A program made the translations under genes and the position numbers. From Deltaproteobacteria bacterium (GTDB taxonomy: Bacteria > Myxococcota > Myxococcia > SLRQ01): a stretch of 64,000 nt of DNA. This document shows, piece by piece, positions 53,339-61,005 of this stretch. The notes beneath the pieces were generated by a model. The model saw only the letters and a program-made list of their open reading frames with translations. It had not been told where the DNA came from and made no database searches. The stretch is from the NCBI GenBank assembly GCA_029210625.1, contig JARGFU010000008.1:1-64000 (forward strand), written 5' to 3'. Position 1 is the first letter of the stretch; the number at the start of each line of letters is the position of its first letter.

Positions 53339-54552
53339 TGCTGGAGCGCCTCCACCCACCCCTGCCCTTCCGGCTGATCAACGGCGCCGGCACGGCCCTC
53401 GAGAACCTGGGCCTCACGCCCCTGCGCTTCGAGCCCGAGCGCCTGCGCGCGAAGGCCTCGCGGGCCACCGGCCTCTCCGACTTCGGGCCGGGGCCCCACG
53501 AGGAGGGCCTCGAGGTGCTCTGCCGCTCCTTCGAGGAGGACGCGCGGCTCTCGCTCATCGGCCGCATCGGCATGCAGAACATGGTCTCGCGCGCCCTCCA
53601 GCACCTGCTGCAACGGGTGGAGGCGAAGAAGCGGCGGCCCGATGTCTTCGAGGCGCCCCTCGATCCGGCGCCGCTGATCGTCATCGGCCTGCCCCGGAGC
53701 GGGACCACCTTCCTCCACCGCCTCCTCTGCCAGACCGAGGGCGCCCGGCCCCTGCGCACCTTCGAGCTCCAGCACCCCTTCCCGCCCGAAGGGAAGGATC
53801 GCCGCCGTCAGCTCGTCGACGCCGAGTTCGCCCGCCTGAAGAGCATGGCCCCGTCGCTCGACGTGAAGCACTTCCTCGGCGCCGAGGAGCCCGAGGAGTG
53901 CATGTGGCTGCTCAACACGACGCTCGTGAGCCTCTCCTACTGGGTCTTCGCGCCCGTCCACGCCTACCTCGAGTGGTACCTCGAGCAGGACCACCACGTC
54001 GCCTACCAGGGCTACCGGGAGCACCTGCAGCTCTTCCAGGCGGAGACGCCGGGTCGGCGCCTCACCCTGAAGGCGCCGGTCCACACCGGCCACCTCGACG
54101 CCCTCCTCGCCGCCGTGCCCGAGGCGAAGCTGGTGCAGACGCACCGGGATCCGGTGCCGGTGGTCGGCAGCACCAACAGCCTCATCCACACCATCCACTC
54201 GGTGATGAGCGAGGAGGTGGATGATCGGCGCACCGGCCGCACGAACCTCGAGATGCTCGGGCGGATGATGAAGAAGCACCTCGAGGCCCGCGAGCGGCAC
54301 GCCGACCGGATCCTCGACGTCGACTACGACGCGCTCCTCGCCGATCCGATCGGCACGGTCCGCCGGGTGCACGAGCACCACGGGCTGGGCTGGCGCGAGG
54401 CGGACGAGGCGCGCCTGCAGGAGCACCTGGAGGGACGCCAGCAGCACCGCTTCGGCCGGCACGAGTACAGCCTGGAGGAGTGCGGCCTCGAGGCCGCCGA
54501 GGTCGACGCGCTCTTCGCCGACTACCGAGGTCGCTTCCTGACGAAGGTTTAG
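53338..54552 (+). CDS. Sulfotransferase-family protein
   Basis: A 404-aa protein with the PAPS 5'-phosphosulfate loop LIVIGLPRSGTTFLHRLLCQTEG (about 118-140) and the 3'-phosphate region LVQTHRDPVPVVGS. This is the Sulfotransfer_3 type. It would move sulfate from PAPS to a hydroxyl or amine of an unknown acceptor. No signal peptide. It is translationally coupled to the AttH-like protein; a joint pathway on a hydrophobic metabolite is inferred. PAPS would need the ATP sulfurylase pathway (sat is 50 kb away). Its stop overlaps that of the convergent gene. Confidence 0.88.
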   Translation: MLERLHPPLPFRLINGAGTALENLGLTPLRFEPERLRAKASRATGLSDFGPGPHEEGLEVLCRSFEEDARLSLIGRIGMQNMVSRALQHLLQRVEAKKRRPDVFEAPLDPAPLIVIGLPRSGTTFLHRLLCQTEGARPLRTFELQHPFPPEGKDRRRQLVDAEFARLKSMAPSLDVKHFLGAEEPEECMWLLNTTLVSLSYWVFAPVHAYLEWYLEQDHHVAYQGYREHLQLFQAETPGRRLTLKAPVHTGHLDALLAAVPEAKLVQTHRDPVPVVGSTNSLIHTIHSVMSEEVDDRRTGRTNLEMLGRMMKKHLEARERHADRILDVDYDALLADPIGTVRRVHEHHGLGWREADEARLQEHLEGRQQHRFGRHEYSLEECGLEAAEVDALFADYRGRFLTKV

Positions 54553-55343
54553 AAGCGGACGACCGCCAGCGGCAGCCCCTGCGGCCTCCCCTGCGCCTGC
54601 CCGGCCGCCTCCCGCGGGTAGGAGAGGTGATAGCCGACGATGGAGCCGCTGTAGAAGAGGGCGAGGGCGCCGACGGTGAGGACAGTCGAGACGATGCCCC
54701 AGGTCGAGGCGGCGAGCGCCGCGAGGAGCACCGCCCCGGCCGCCCCGGCGAGGAAGCCCAGCAGGGTCCCCCAGATCTTGCCGCGCGCCCCCATCCAGCG
54801 CCCCGCGAGGTGGGCAGCCAGGGGGTGGAGGATCACGCCGAGGACCATGCCGCTGATGACGACCGCCCCGAGGGCGTCCCACCCGCTGCTGATCAGGGTC
54901 GAGTAGAGCATCCCGAAGCCGAAGGAGCCGACGGCGGTGATCGCCGTGGCCACCAGCTGGGAGAGGAGCTGCATGCCGAGCACCTTTCCGTCCCACTGGG
55001 GCGGCGCCTCGTGGGCGGTGGTGTCGACGTCCTCGGCCCAGCGGCTGGGGCGGGCCTCCTCGACGGCCGGCGGCGGAGGGGCGGGGGGCGCCGGGACGAA
55101 GCTGCCGGGAGGGAGCGCCTCCACCGGGGCGGTGGGGTCGTCCGGCGGCGGCGGCGCCGGGGGCGGGCTCGCCTCGGGGATCTTCACCGGCGGCGGGGGC
55201 AGGTCCGGCGCCTGCGACACCGGCGAGGCGCCGAGGCGCAGCGCGGGGACCAGGCGCAGGGCGGGCGCGGCCTCGGCCGGGGAGGGCAGGAGCAGGCCTG
55301 CCAGCCCCAGCGCGACGAAAAAGGCTCCCCGACGCACGAACAT
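54549..55343 (-). CDS. Exported Pro-rich membrane protein, unknown function
   Basis: A 264-aa protein with a signal peptide (RRGAFFVALGLAGLLLPSPAEAAP), a Pro-rich segment (about 45-100, with PPPPAPPPP-like runs) and then three or four transmembrane helices (about 125-245). No family recognised. TAGTCT (55350-55355) lies 6 nt before the ATG. The stop codon TAA overlaps the sulfotransferase stop. Confidence 0.7.
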   Translation of the reverse strand: MFVRRGAFFVALGLAGLLLPSPAEAAPALRLVPALRLGASPVSQAPDLPPPPVKIPEASPPPAPPPPDDPTAPVEALPPGSFVPAPPAPPPPAVEEARPSRWAEDVDTTAHEAPPQWDGKVLGMQLLSQLVATAITAVGSFGFGMLYSTLISSGWDALGAVVISGMVLGVILHPLAAHLAGRWMGARGKIWGTLLGFLAGAAGAVLLAALAASTWGIVSTVLTVGALALFYSGSIVGYHLSYPREAAGQAQGRPQGLPLAVVRF

Positions 55344-55349
55344 GGGGAG

Positions 55350-55355
55350 AGACTA
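55350..55355 (-). promoter_or_regulatory. -10-like element TAGTCT, 6 nt before ATG
   Basis: TAGTCT on the minus strand, then CTCCCC and ATG. Another instance of the recurrent start architecture; it overlaps the 3' end of the upstream gene. Confidence 0.4.
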
Positions 55356-56186
55356 CACCACGATCTCGAAGGGCGCCGCAGCCAGGAGCGGCTCCGGATC
55401 GAAGGTTCCGGTCCCTCCCCGGAAGCGATCGAGGATCGCCTGCCGGGTCGTCGTGCGATCCAGGGTGAGGGCCGCCTCGCCCTCCCGCCCGACCGAGGCC
55501 AGGAAGTCCTCGAACTTGAAGTCGCCCCCGACGACCCCGTCCCCGAGGCGGGCGCGCTGCGAGGGGATCCCGTAGGCCTCGGCGACGACCAGCCCATGGA
55601 GCGAGCTCGAGACGATGCGCTCGCAGCGGGTGATCTCCCGGATGAAGCGCTCCAGATCCGGCCGGCCGAGGAGGAGGCCCAGCTTGCCGAGCCGCACGTC
55701 GATCACCCGCACCGCCGGATCCGCCCGCAGCTCCTCGAGGGCCGGGTGGCGCCGGTCCGTGTAATGCGGCACCACGCCCAGCGCGAAGCTTCGCTTCGCC
55801 GAGGGCTGCACGAGCCGGGGCAAGAGGAGGGCCGGGTCCCCGTAGACCTCGGGGCAGTCCACGCTCATCGCCCGCAGCTTCTCCCGGGTCAGCGGTCCCC
55901 GCACCGCCCGCACCGCGGCCGGCCGGGCCCGCACCTCGCCCCGGGCCTCCCCCCAGTCCTGCAGGCCCAGGCCGTCGTCGGCGCTGATGAAGCCGCTCCC
56001 CCAGACCGTGGTCCGGGCGTCCGCCATCCGCAGGACGCTGCCGACGGTGAGGAGGTTCGCCCGCTCGCAGGGCTCCCGCAGCGGCACCACCTCGGGCGCC
56101 ACCCCGGAGAGCCGCTCGATCAGCCAGGGCGCGAGGGCGTCCCCCCAGTTCCGGGTGGGATCGTACTTGAGGACCGTCGCTGCCAT
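55353..56186 (-). CDS. Polysaccharide pyruvyl transferase-family protein
   Basis: A 277-aa protein of the polysaccharide pyruvyl transferase family: TRNWGDALAPWLIERLSG at the start, TVWGSGFIS, RAVRGPLTREKLRAM, VYGDPALLLPRL, and the C-terminal SSSLHGLVVAEAYGIPS. Such enzymes add a pyruvate ketal from phosphoenolpyruvate to cell-surface sugars. ATG 56186 is chosen because the conserved NWGDAL stretch starts 12 residues later. It follows bioB by 29 nt in the same operon. Confidence 0.88.
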   Translation of the reverse strand: MAATVLKYDPTRNWGDALAPWLIERLSGVAPEVVPLREPCERANLLTVGSVLRMADARTTVWGSGFISADDGLGLQDWGEARGEVRARPAAVRAVRGPLTREKLRAMSVDCPEVYGDPALLLPRLVQPSAKRSFALGVVPHYTDRRHPALEELRADPAVRVIDVRLGKLGLLLGRPDLERFIREITRCERIVSSSLHGLVVAEAYGIPSQRARLGDGVVGGDFKFEDFLASVGREGEAALTLDRTTTRQAILDRFRGGTGTFDPEPLLAAAPFEIVV

Positions 56187-56215
56187 GCGCTCCGGGGCCT
56201 CGCCGCCCACGTCCT

Positions 56216-57202
56216 CTAGGCCGCGTCGCTGGTGCCGACGGCGCCCGGATCGGGCGCCAGGGGCTTGAGGCCCGCCTTGCCCAGCAGGGCCTTGTCGGCC
56301 TCGAAGCCGGGGTTGCCCGTGGTCAGCAGGCGCTCCCCGAAGAAGATCGAGTTGGCGCCGGCGAGGATGCAGAGCAGCTGCCCCTCCTCGCTCATCTGCT
56401 GCCGGCCGGCGGAGAGGCGGACCATCGAGGTGGGGCAGACGATCCGCGCGGTGGCGATCATCCGGGCCATGGCCACGGTGTCCACCGGGGACCGCCCGGC
56501 CATCGGCGTCCCCTCGATCGCCACCAGGGCGTTCACCGGGATCGACTCGGGGTGGGGATCCCGCGCGGCCAGGGTCGCCAGCATGGCGCAGCGGTCGTCC
56601 ACCGACTCGCCCAGGCCCAGGATGCCGCCGCTGCAGATCCGGATGCCCGCGTCCCGGATCGCGTCGAGGGTCTCGAGGCGATCGGAGAAGCGGCGGGTCG
56701 TCACCACCCGGTCGTAGTGTTGCGGCGAGGTGTCGAGGTTGTGGTTGTAGGCGGTCAGGCCGGCCTCGGCGAGGCGCGCCGCCTGCTCGTCGTTGAGCAT
56801 CCCGAGGGTCACGCAGGTCTCGAGCCCGAGGCCGCGCACCTGCCGCACCATCTCCAGCACCCGATCGAAGGCCGCCCCCTCCTTCACCTCGCGCCAGGCC
56901 GCGCCCATGCAGAAGCGGGTCGCGCCCTGCTCCTTCGCCTCCCGGGCCGCGGCCACCACCTCGTCCACCTTCAGGAGGGGCTCCGGCTTCACCGGCGTCT
57001 CGTGGTGGATCGACTGGGAGCAGTAGCCGCAGTCCTCGGTACAGCCGCCGGTCTTCACCGAGAGGAGGGAGCAGAGCTGCACCGCATCCTCGTCGTGGTA
57101 GCGCCGGTGGATCTCGCGCGCCCGGTAGACCAGCTCGGTCAGGGGCAGGTCGTGGATCGCGCGGATCTCCGAGACCCGCCAGTCGTGCCGGATCTCGCTC
57201 AC
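56216..57202 (-). CDS. bioB: Biotin synthase
   Basis: A 328-aa radical-SAM enzyme that inserts sulfur into dethiobiotin. The SAM-cluster motif is CTEDCGYC (C54, C58, C61). [28 protein letters not shown] and the arginine/asparagine-rich C-terminus [14 protein letters not shown] and [17 protein letters not shown] are characteristic. GTG start at 57202 overlaps the upstream stop by 4 nt (GTGA), so it is translationally coupled. No other bio genes are in the window. Confidence 0.97.
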   Translation of the reverse strand: MSEIRHDWRVSEIRAIHDLPLTELVYRAREIHRRYHDEDAVQLCSLLSVKTGGCTEDCGYCSQSIHHETPVKPEPLLKVDEVVAAAREAKEQGATRFCMGAAWREVKEGAAFDRVLEMVRQVRGLGLETCVTLGMLNDEQAARLAEAGLTAYNHNLDTSPQHYDRVVTTRRFSDRLETLDAIRDAGIRICSGGILGLGESVDDRCAMLATLAARDPHPESIPVNALVAIEGTPMAGRSPVDTVAMARMIATARIVCPTSMVRLSAGRQQMSEEGQLLCILAGANSIFFGERLLTTGNPGFEADKALLGKAGLKPLAPDPGAVGTSDAA

Positions 57203-59016
57203 GCGTCGGCCTCGCTCTCGCGCGCACCGTCACCGTTCCCGTCACTGTCTCCGGCCGCCCCCGAGGGATCGGACTCACCGGCGGGTGCCTCGTCAGCCTT
57301 CACGGGCTCGACGGCGACCTTGCCGGCCAGCGCATCCCCCAGGGTCACCCTCCCCTCGTCCGCGGGCTTCGCCTCGCGGGCGGGCCGCTCCTCGGCGGTG
57401 GCGCTCGCCTCCCCGGCCGGCCTCTTCTTCCGGGAGCGCGACCGCCGCCGCTTCTTCTTGGCCTGCGGCTCCCCCTCGTCCGGCGTGCCCTCCGGCTTCG
57501 CCGGCGCCGGAGGCGGCTCGGGGGCACCCGGCCCCTGGCAGGTGCCGTGCAGCTTCACCCGCTCGGCCTGATCCGGGAGGTTCGCCCGGTAGTAGTGCTC
57601 GACCGCCTCCTCCTCCTTGCCGAGGAACTCGGCGCAGCGGGCGGCGCCCTCCCAGGCCTTGGCCTGCTCGTAGTGGGTCAGGGCCTTGCGGGTCTTGCCC
57701 ATGGCCTCCCAGAGGGTCGCCGAGGCGATGTGATCGCCGGCCCGGCCCAGCCAGGTGGCGCGCAGATCGTAGTCGTCGTGCCCCTCGGCCCGCCGCGCCT
57801 CGTGGCGGGCGAGCTCCAGCGCCCTGTCGATGTAGCCGCCCTCGACGAACCAGCGGTGGGCCTTCTCGGGGTGCTTGTCGGCGCAGATCGCGGCGGCCTT
57901 GTCGAGCTTGCCCGCGCTGGCGTAGGCCTGCGCGGCGCCCAGGAAGTCGTGCTTCTCCACGCGCTCCTCGATCACCTTCGCCAGGCAGCGCTCCATGCCG
58001 TCGGCGATACCCGCCTCGGCGTAGGTGCGGTAGGCCTCCCGGAAGTTTCCGGCCTCCTCGAAGGCGCGGGCCGCGATGTCCGGCCTGCCGTTGGCCAGGT
58101 AGAGCTCGGCCAGCTCGGGCCAGTCCTTCCGCTCGGTGAGCACCTGCGCCCAGGCGTCGAGGGTCTGGTAGCGGATCGCCAGCTGGCGCGCCTCCTCCTT
58201 CGGCAGCTGGCCGAGGATCCCGACCATCGCCTCCTGATCGCCGAGCGCGGCGAGGACCCGCAGCTGGTTCTTCAGGTCCTTCGCCTTGCCGAAGGCCTCG
58301 GCGGCCTCGGCGAGCATGCCGTGCCCCTCGAGGGTCTGGGCCGCTTTGCCCCACTGGCCCACGGCCTCGTAGAGCTCGACCCGTCCTTCCCAGTCACCGC
58401 TCTCCTTGAGGACCGCGGCGGCCGCCTTCTCTTTGCCCGCCGCGGCCAGGCAGGCCGCCGCTCGCTTCTGATCGTCCAGGGCCATCCAGACCCGGGCGAG
58501 GCGGGCGTGCACGCCCTTGCGATCGGCCTCCTTCTCCGCGTCGTCCTGCTCCTTGTGCTGACGACCCACGCGCAGGAGCAGGGTCAGGGCCTTGCCCCGC
58601 AGCTCGTCGCCCAGATCGGCGAGGGACTTCAGCTGCATCTCCCCGAGCAGGCGCTCGAGCTCCTGCAGGGGCTTGTGCTGGCCCTTGAAGTCGCCTTTCA
58701 CCATCGGACGATCGATGTCCTTGAGGAGGTCGGTGAGGTACCCGACCATCCGCTGCCGGCGGTTGGGCGGCGCGTCGCGCCCCCGGCCCCGGCTGCCACC
58801 GCCGGGCCCGCGGCCTCCGCCGCCGGGTCCACGGCCGCCTCCGCCGGGCCCGCGGCCTCCGCCGCCGGGTCCACGACCGCCACCGCCGGGCCCGCGGCCT
58901 CCGCCGCCGGGTCCACGACCGCCACCGCCGGCGCCCTCGCCGGCACGTTCGACCAGGCCCCGGCCCGAGCCGGGGCGCCCCATCTGCTTCTCGGACGACT
59001 TCATCGCTGCACCCAT
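57199..59016 (-). CDS. Repeat protein with Gly/Arg-rich N-terminus and basic C-terminus
   Basis: A 605-aa soluble protein. Residues 30-71 are six GGGGRGP repeats, an RGG-like, probably disordered, nucleic-acid-binding type segment. Residues about 90-510 are helical TPR/SEL-like repeats ([71 protein letters not shown]) with several Cys. A basic patch [14 protein letters not shown] (about 528-541) and an acidic Glu/Ala tail end the protein. RNA binding is plausible but not shown. ATG 59016 is used; ATG 59004 is an alternative. It is coupled to bioB by a 4-nt overlap. Confidence 0.8.
   Translation of the reverse strand: MGAAMKSSEKQMGRPGSGRGLVERAGEGAGGGGRGPGGGGRGPGGGGRGPGGGGRGPGGGGRGPGGGGRGPGGGSRGRGRDAPPNRRQRMVGYLTDLLKDIDRPMVKGDFKGQHKPLQELERLLGEMQLKSLADLGDELRGKALTLLLRVGRQHKEQDDAEKEADRKGVHARLARVWMALDDQKRAAACLAAAGKEKAAAAVLKESGDWEGRVELYEAVGQWGKAAQTLEGHGMLAEAAEAFGKAKDLKNQLRVLAALGDQEAMVGILGQLPKEEARQLAIRYQTLDAWAQVLTERKDWPELAELYLANGRPDIAARAFEEAGNFREAYRTYAEAGIADGMERCLAKVIEERVEKHDFLGAAQAYASAGKLDKAAAICADKHPEKAHRWFVEGGYIDRALELARHEARRAEGHDDYDLRATWLGRAGDHIASATLWEAMGKTRKALTHYEQAKAWEGAARCAEFLGKEEEAVEHYYRANLPDQAERVKLHGTCQGPGAPEPPPAPAKPEGTPDEGEPQAKKKRRRSRSRKKRPAGEASATAEERPAREAKPADEGRVTLGDALAGKVAVEPVKADEAPAGESDPSGAAGDSDGNGDGARESEADA
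58804..58929. repeat. Six 21-bp tandem repeats encoding GGGGRGP
   Basis: 126 bp made of six in-frame 21-bp units inside the Gly/Arg-rich protein gene. The units differ only by synonymous bases as far as I can see. It has no spacer structure, so it is not a CRISPR array. Confidence 0.9.
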
Positions 59017-59100
59017 GCCAGCACCGCCCCGTGGTGGTCAACGCCCCTGCAGCGCCTTCACCTTGACTTAGCGCGGCTGACTGTACGAAGCCCTCCCCCC

Positions 59101-59769
59101 ATGGCCCGGCCCCCTTCCACCTCGCTCCACGCTCGCCCCAGCGAGGGCGTGGTCCTCTTCGAGGCCGAGCACCGGCAGGAGGCCCTCGACGCCACCCTCG
59201 TCGAGCCCTACGCCCGCCCCCTCCTCCACTGGCGCCAGCGCCTCTTCGAGGCCGCCGTCATCGGCCAGGATCCCGGCCGCTACGAGGGCGCCGGCTTCGG
59301 CAACGTGAGCGTGCGGCTACCGGCCCGGGGCGACGCCCGCCCCTTCCTCGTCACCGGCACCCAGACCGGGGGGCGCGAGTCGCTCTCCCTCCAGGACCTC
59401 TGCGTGGTCGAGTCCTGGGACCTGAGCCGCAACCGGGTGGTGAGCCGCGGCCTGACCCGCCCCTCCTCCGAGTCGATGACCCACGGCGCCCTCTACGACC
59501 GGGGCCGCGACGTGCGCTTCATCTTCCACGGCCACGCCCCCGCCCTCTGGCGGGCGGCGGCGAAGCTGCGCCTGCCCACCACCCATCCGGACGCAGGCTA
59601 CGGCACCCCCGAGATGGCGCGGGAGGTGGTGGTGCAGCTGCGCGCGCACCCCGGCGCCCGGGTGCTGGCGATGGGGGGCCACGAGGACGGGATCATCGCC
59701 TTCGGCGCGAGCGCCCACGAGGCGGGCACCCACCTCCTGAAGCTCCTGCGCGAGCTGGAACAGAAATAG
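59101..59769 (+). CDS. Class II aldolase/adducin-like protein
   Basis: A 222-aa protein of the class II aldolase/adducin fold. GAGFGNVSVRLP is the N-terminal substrate loop, SSESMTHGALYDRGRDVRFIFHGHAPALW supplies two zinc histidines (HGH), and GHEDGIIAFG a third. Real members include fuculose- and ribulose-phosphate aldolases or epimerases; some are catalytically inert. The substrate is not readable. The ATG is at 59101; the nearby TTGACT and TACGAA could form a promoter but the spacer is short (15 bp). A 28-nt stretch separates its stop from the following hairpin. Confidence 0.82.
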   Translation: MARPPSTSLHARPSEGVVLFEAEHRQEALDATLVEPYARPLLHWRQRLFEAAVIGQDPGRYEGAGFGNVSVRLPARGDARPFLVTGTQTGGRESLSLQDLCVVESWDLSRNRVVSRGLTRPSSESMTHGALYDRGRDVRFIFHGHAPALWRAAAKLRLPTTHPDAGYGTPEMAREVVVQLRAHPGARVLAMGGHEDGIIAFGASAHEAGTHLLKLLRELEQK

Positions 59770-59779
59770 GAATTTCTGT
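59760..59779. terminator. AT-rich hairpin over the aldolase-like stop codon
   Basis: ACAGAAAT (59760-59767) pairs perfectly with ATTTCTGT (59772-59779) around a 4-nt loop. It spans the stop codon of the aldolase-like gene. It stands out in this GC-rich sequence and may be a transcription end or a mobile repeat fragment. Confidence 0.35.
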
Positions 59780-59830
59780 CCCGGCCGGGGCCTGTGGCGG
59801 GGGCCCGGGCGACGGGCCAGACTCCAGGGG

Positions 59831-60985
59831 GTGCAGCCCGATCCCACCCTCGAGCTCTCGGTAGACGCCGGCCTCTCCGAGGTGCCCGCACCGGACTGGG
59901 ACGCCCTGGTCCCGCCCGACGATCCCTTCAGCGAGCACGCCTTCCTCCTGGCCCTGGAGGAGAGCGGGAGCGTCGGCGAGGGGACGGGCTGGCTCCCGCG
60001 CCACCTGCTCCTGCATCGCGGCGGGCGGCTCGTCGGCGCCGCGCCCTGCTACCTGAAGACCCACAGCTACGGCGAGTACATCTTCGACTGGGCCTGGGCC
60101 GAGGCCGCCGGGAGGGCGGGCCTGCCCTACTACCCCAAGCTGGTCTGCGCGGTGCCCTTCACGCCAGTGAGCGGCGGCCGCCTCCTCGTCCACCCCGAGG
60201 AGGACGCCCAGGAGCTGCGCGCGGCGCTCGCCCGCGGGCTGACGCGCCTGGCGGAAGGTGAGGGCGCCTCCTCCGTGCACGTCCTCTTCTGCGAGGAGGC
60301 CGAGCGCGCGGCGCTGGCGAAGCGAGGCTACCTGCCCCGCACCTCGCTCCAGTACCACTGGCAGAACGAAGGGGGCTGGCAGTGCTTCGAGGACTTCCTG
60401 GGCTCGCTGCGCTCGAGCGCGCGCAAGCAGATCCGCCGCGAGCGGCGTAAGGCCCAGGAGCACGGCCTGACGATCTCGCTCCGGCCCGCCGCCGCCCTCG
60501 GCGCGCGGGAGTGGGAGGTGCTCTGGCGCTGCTACCAGGACACCGGCGCCCGCAAGTGGGGCTCGCCCTACCTCACCCGCGCCTTCTTCGACCGCCTCCC
60601 CGGGCTGCCGGAGGGGCGGGTGAAGGTGGCGCTGGCCCACGCCGGTGACGAGCCGGTCGCCGCCGCGCTCCTCTTCGAGAAGGGGCGCACCCTCTACGGG
60701 CGCTACTGGGGCTCGCTGCACCACTACGATCACCTGCACTTCGAGCTCTGCTACTACACGCCGCTCGAGCACTGCCTGACCCACGGGCTCTCGCGCTTCG
60801 AGGCCGGCGCGCAGGGTGAGCACAAGATCCGCCGGGGGCTGATGCCCCGGGAGACGCGCTCGGCCCACCTGCTGCGGCACCCGGCCCTGCACGAGGCGGT
60901 GGGGCGCTTCGTGCAGGAGGAAGCCGCTGCCCTGCGCGAGGAGAGCGAGTGGCTCTCCCGGCACGGACCCTTTCACCGGGCCTGA
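59831..60985 (+). CDS. FemAB/GNAT-fold acyltransferase-like protein (DUF482-type)
   Basis: A 384-aa cytoplasmic protein resembling the peptidoglycan-type DUF482/FemAB-like GNAT family. Marks: PFSEHAFLLALEESG, YLKTHSYGEYIFDWAWAEA, YYPKLVCAVPFTPVSGGRLL, and the second GNAT-like half VAAALLFEKGRTLYGRYWGS, FELCYYTPLEHCLTHGLSRFEAGAQGEHKIRRGL. Members are thought to transfer an acyl or aminoacyl group, but no substrate is established. The start is GTG at 59831, with AGGGG abutting; an internal start is possible. Its stop is 20 nt from the convergent lipoprotein gene. Confidence 0.85.
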   Translation: MQPDPTLELSVDAGLSEVPAPDWDALVPPDDPFSEHAFLLALEESGSVGEGTGWLPRHLLLHRGGRLVGAAPCYLKTHSYGEYIFDWAWAEAAGRAGLPYYPKLVCAVPFTPVSGGRLLVHPEEDAQELRAALARGLTRLAEGEGASSVHVLFCEEAERAALAKRGYLPRTSLQYHWQNEGGWQCFEDFLGSLRSSARKQIRRERRKAQEHGLTISLRPAAALGAREWEVLWRCYQDTGARKWGSPYLTRAFFDRLPGLPEGRVKVALAHAGDEPVAAALLFEKGRTLYGRYWGSLHHYDHLHFELCYYTPLEHCLTHGLSRFEAGAQGEHKIRRGLMPRETRSAHLLRHPALHEAVGRFVQEEAAALREESEWLSRHGPFHRA

Positions 60986-61005
60986 AGACCCTCTGGCGCC
61001 GGGCT

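Noticed and set aside
58804-58929. A CRISPR array, suggested by the regular 21-bp repeats.
   Set aside because: Repeats are head-to-tail without spacers, in frame inside a gene, and no cas gene is nearby.
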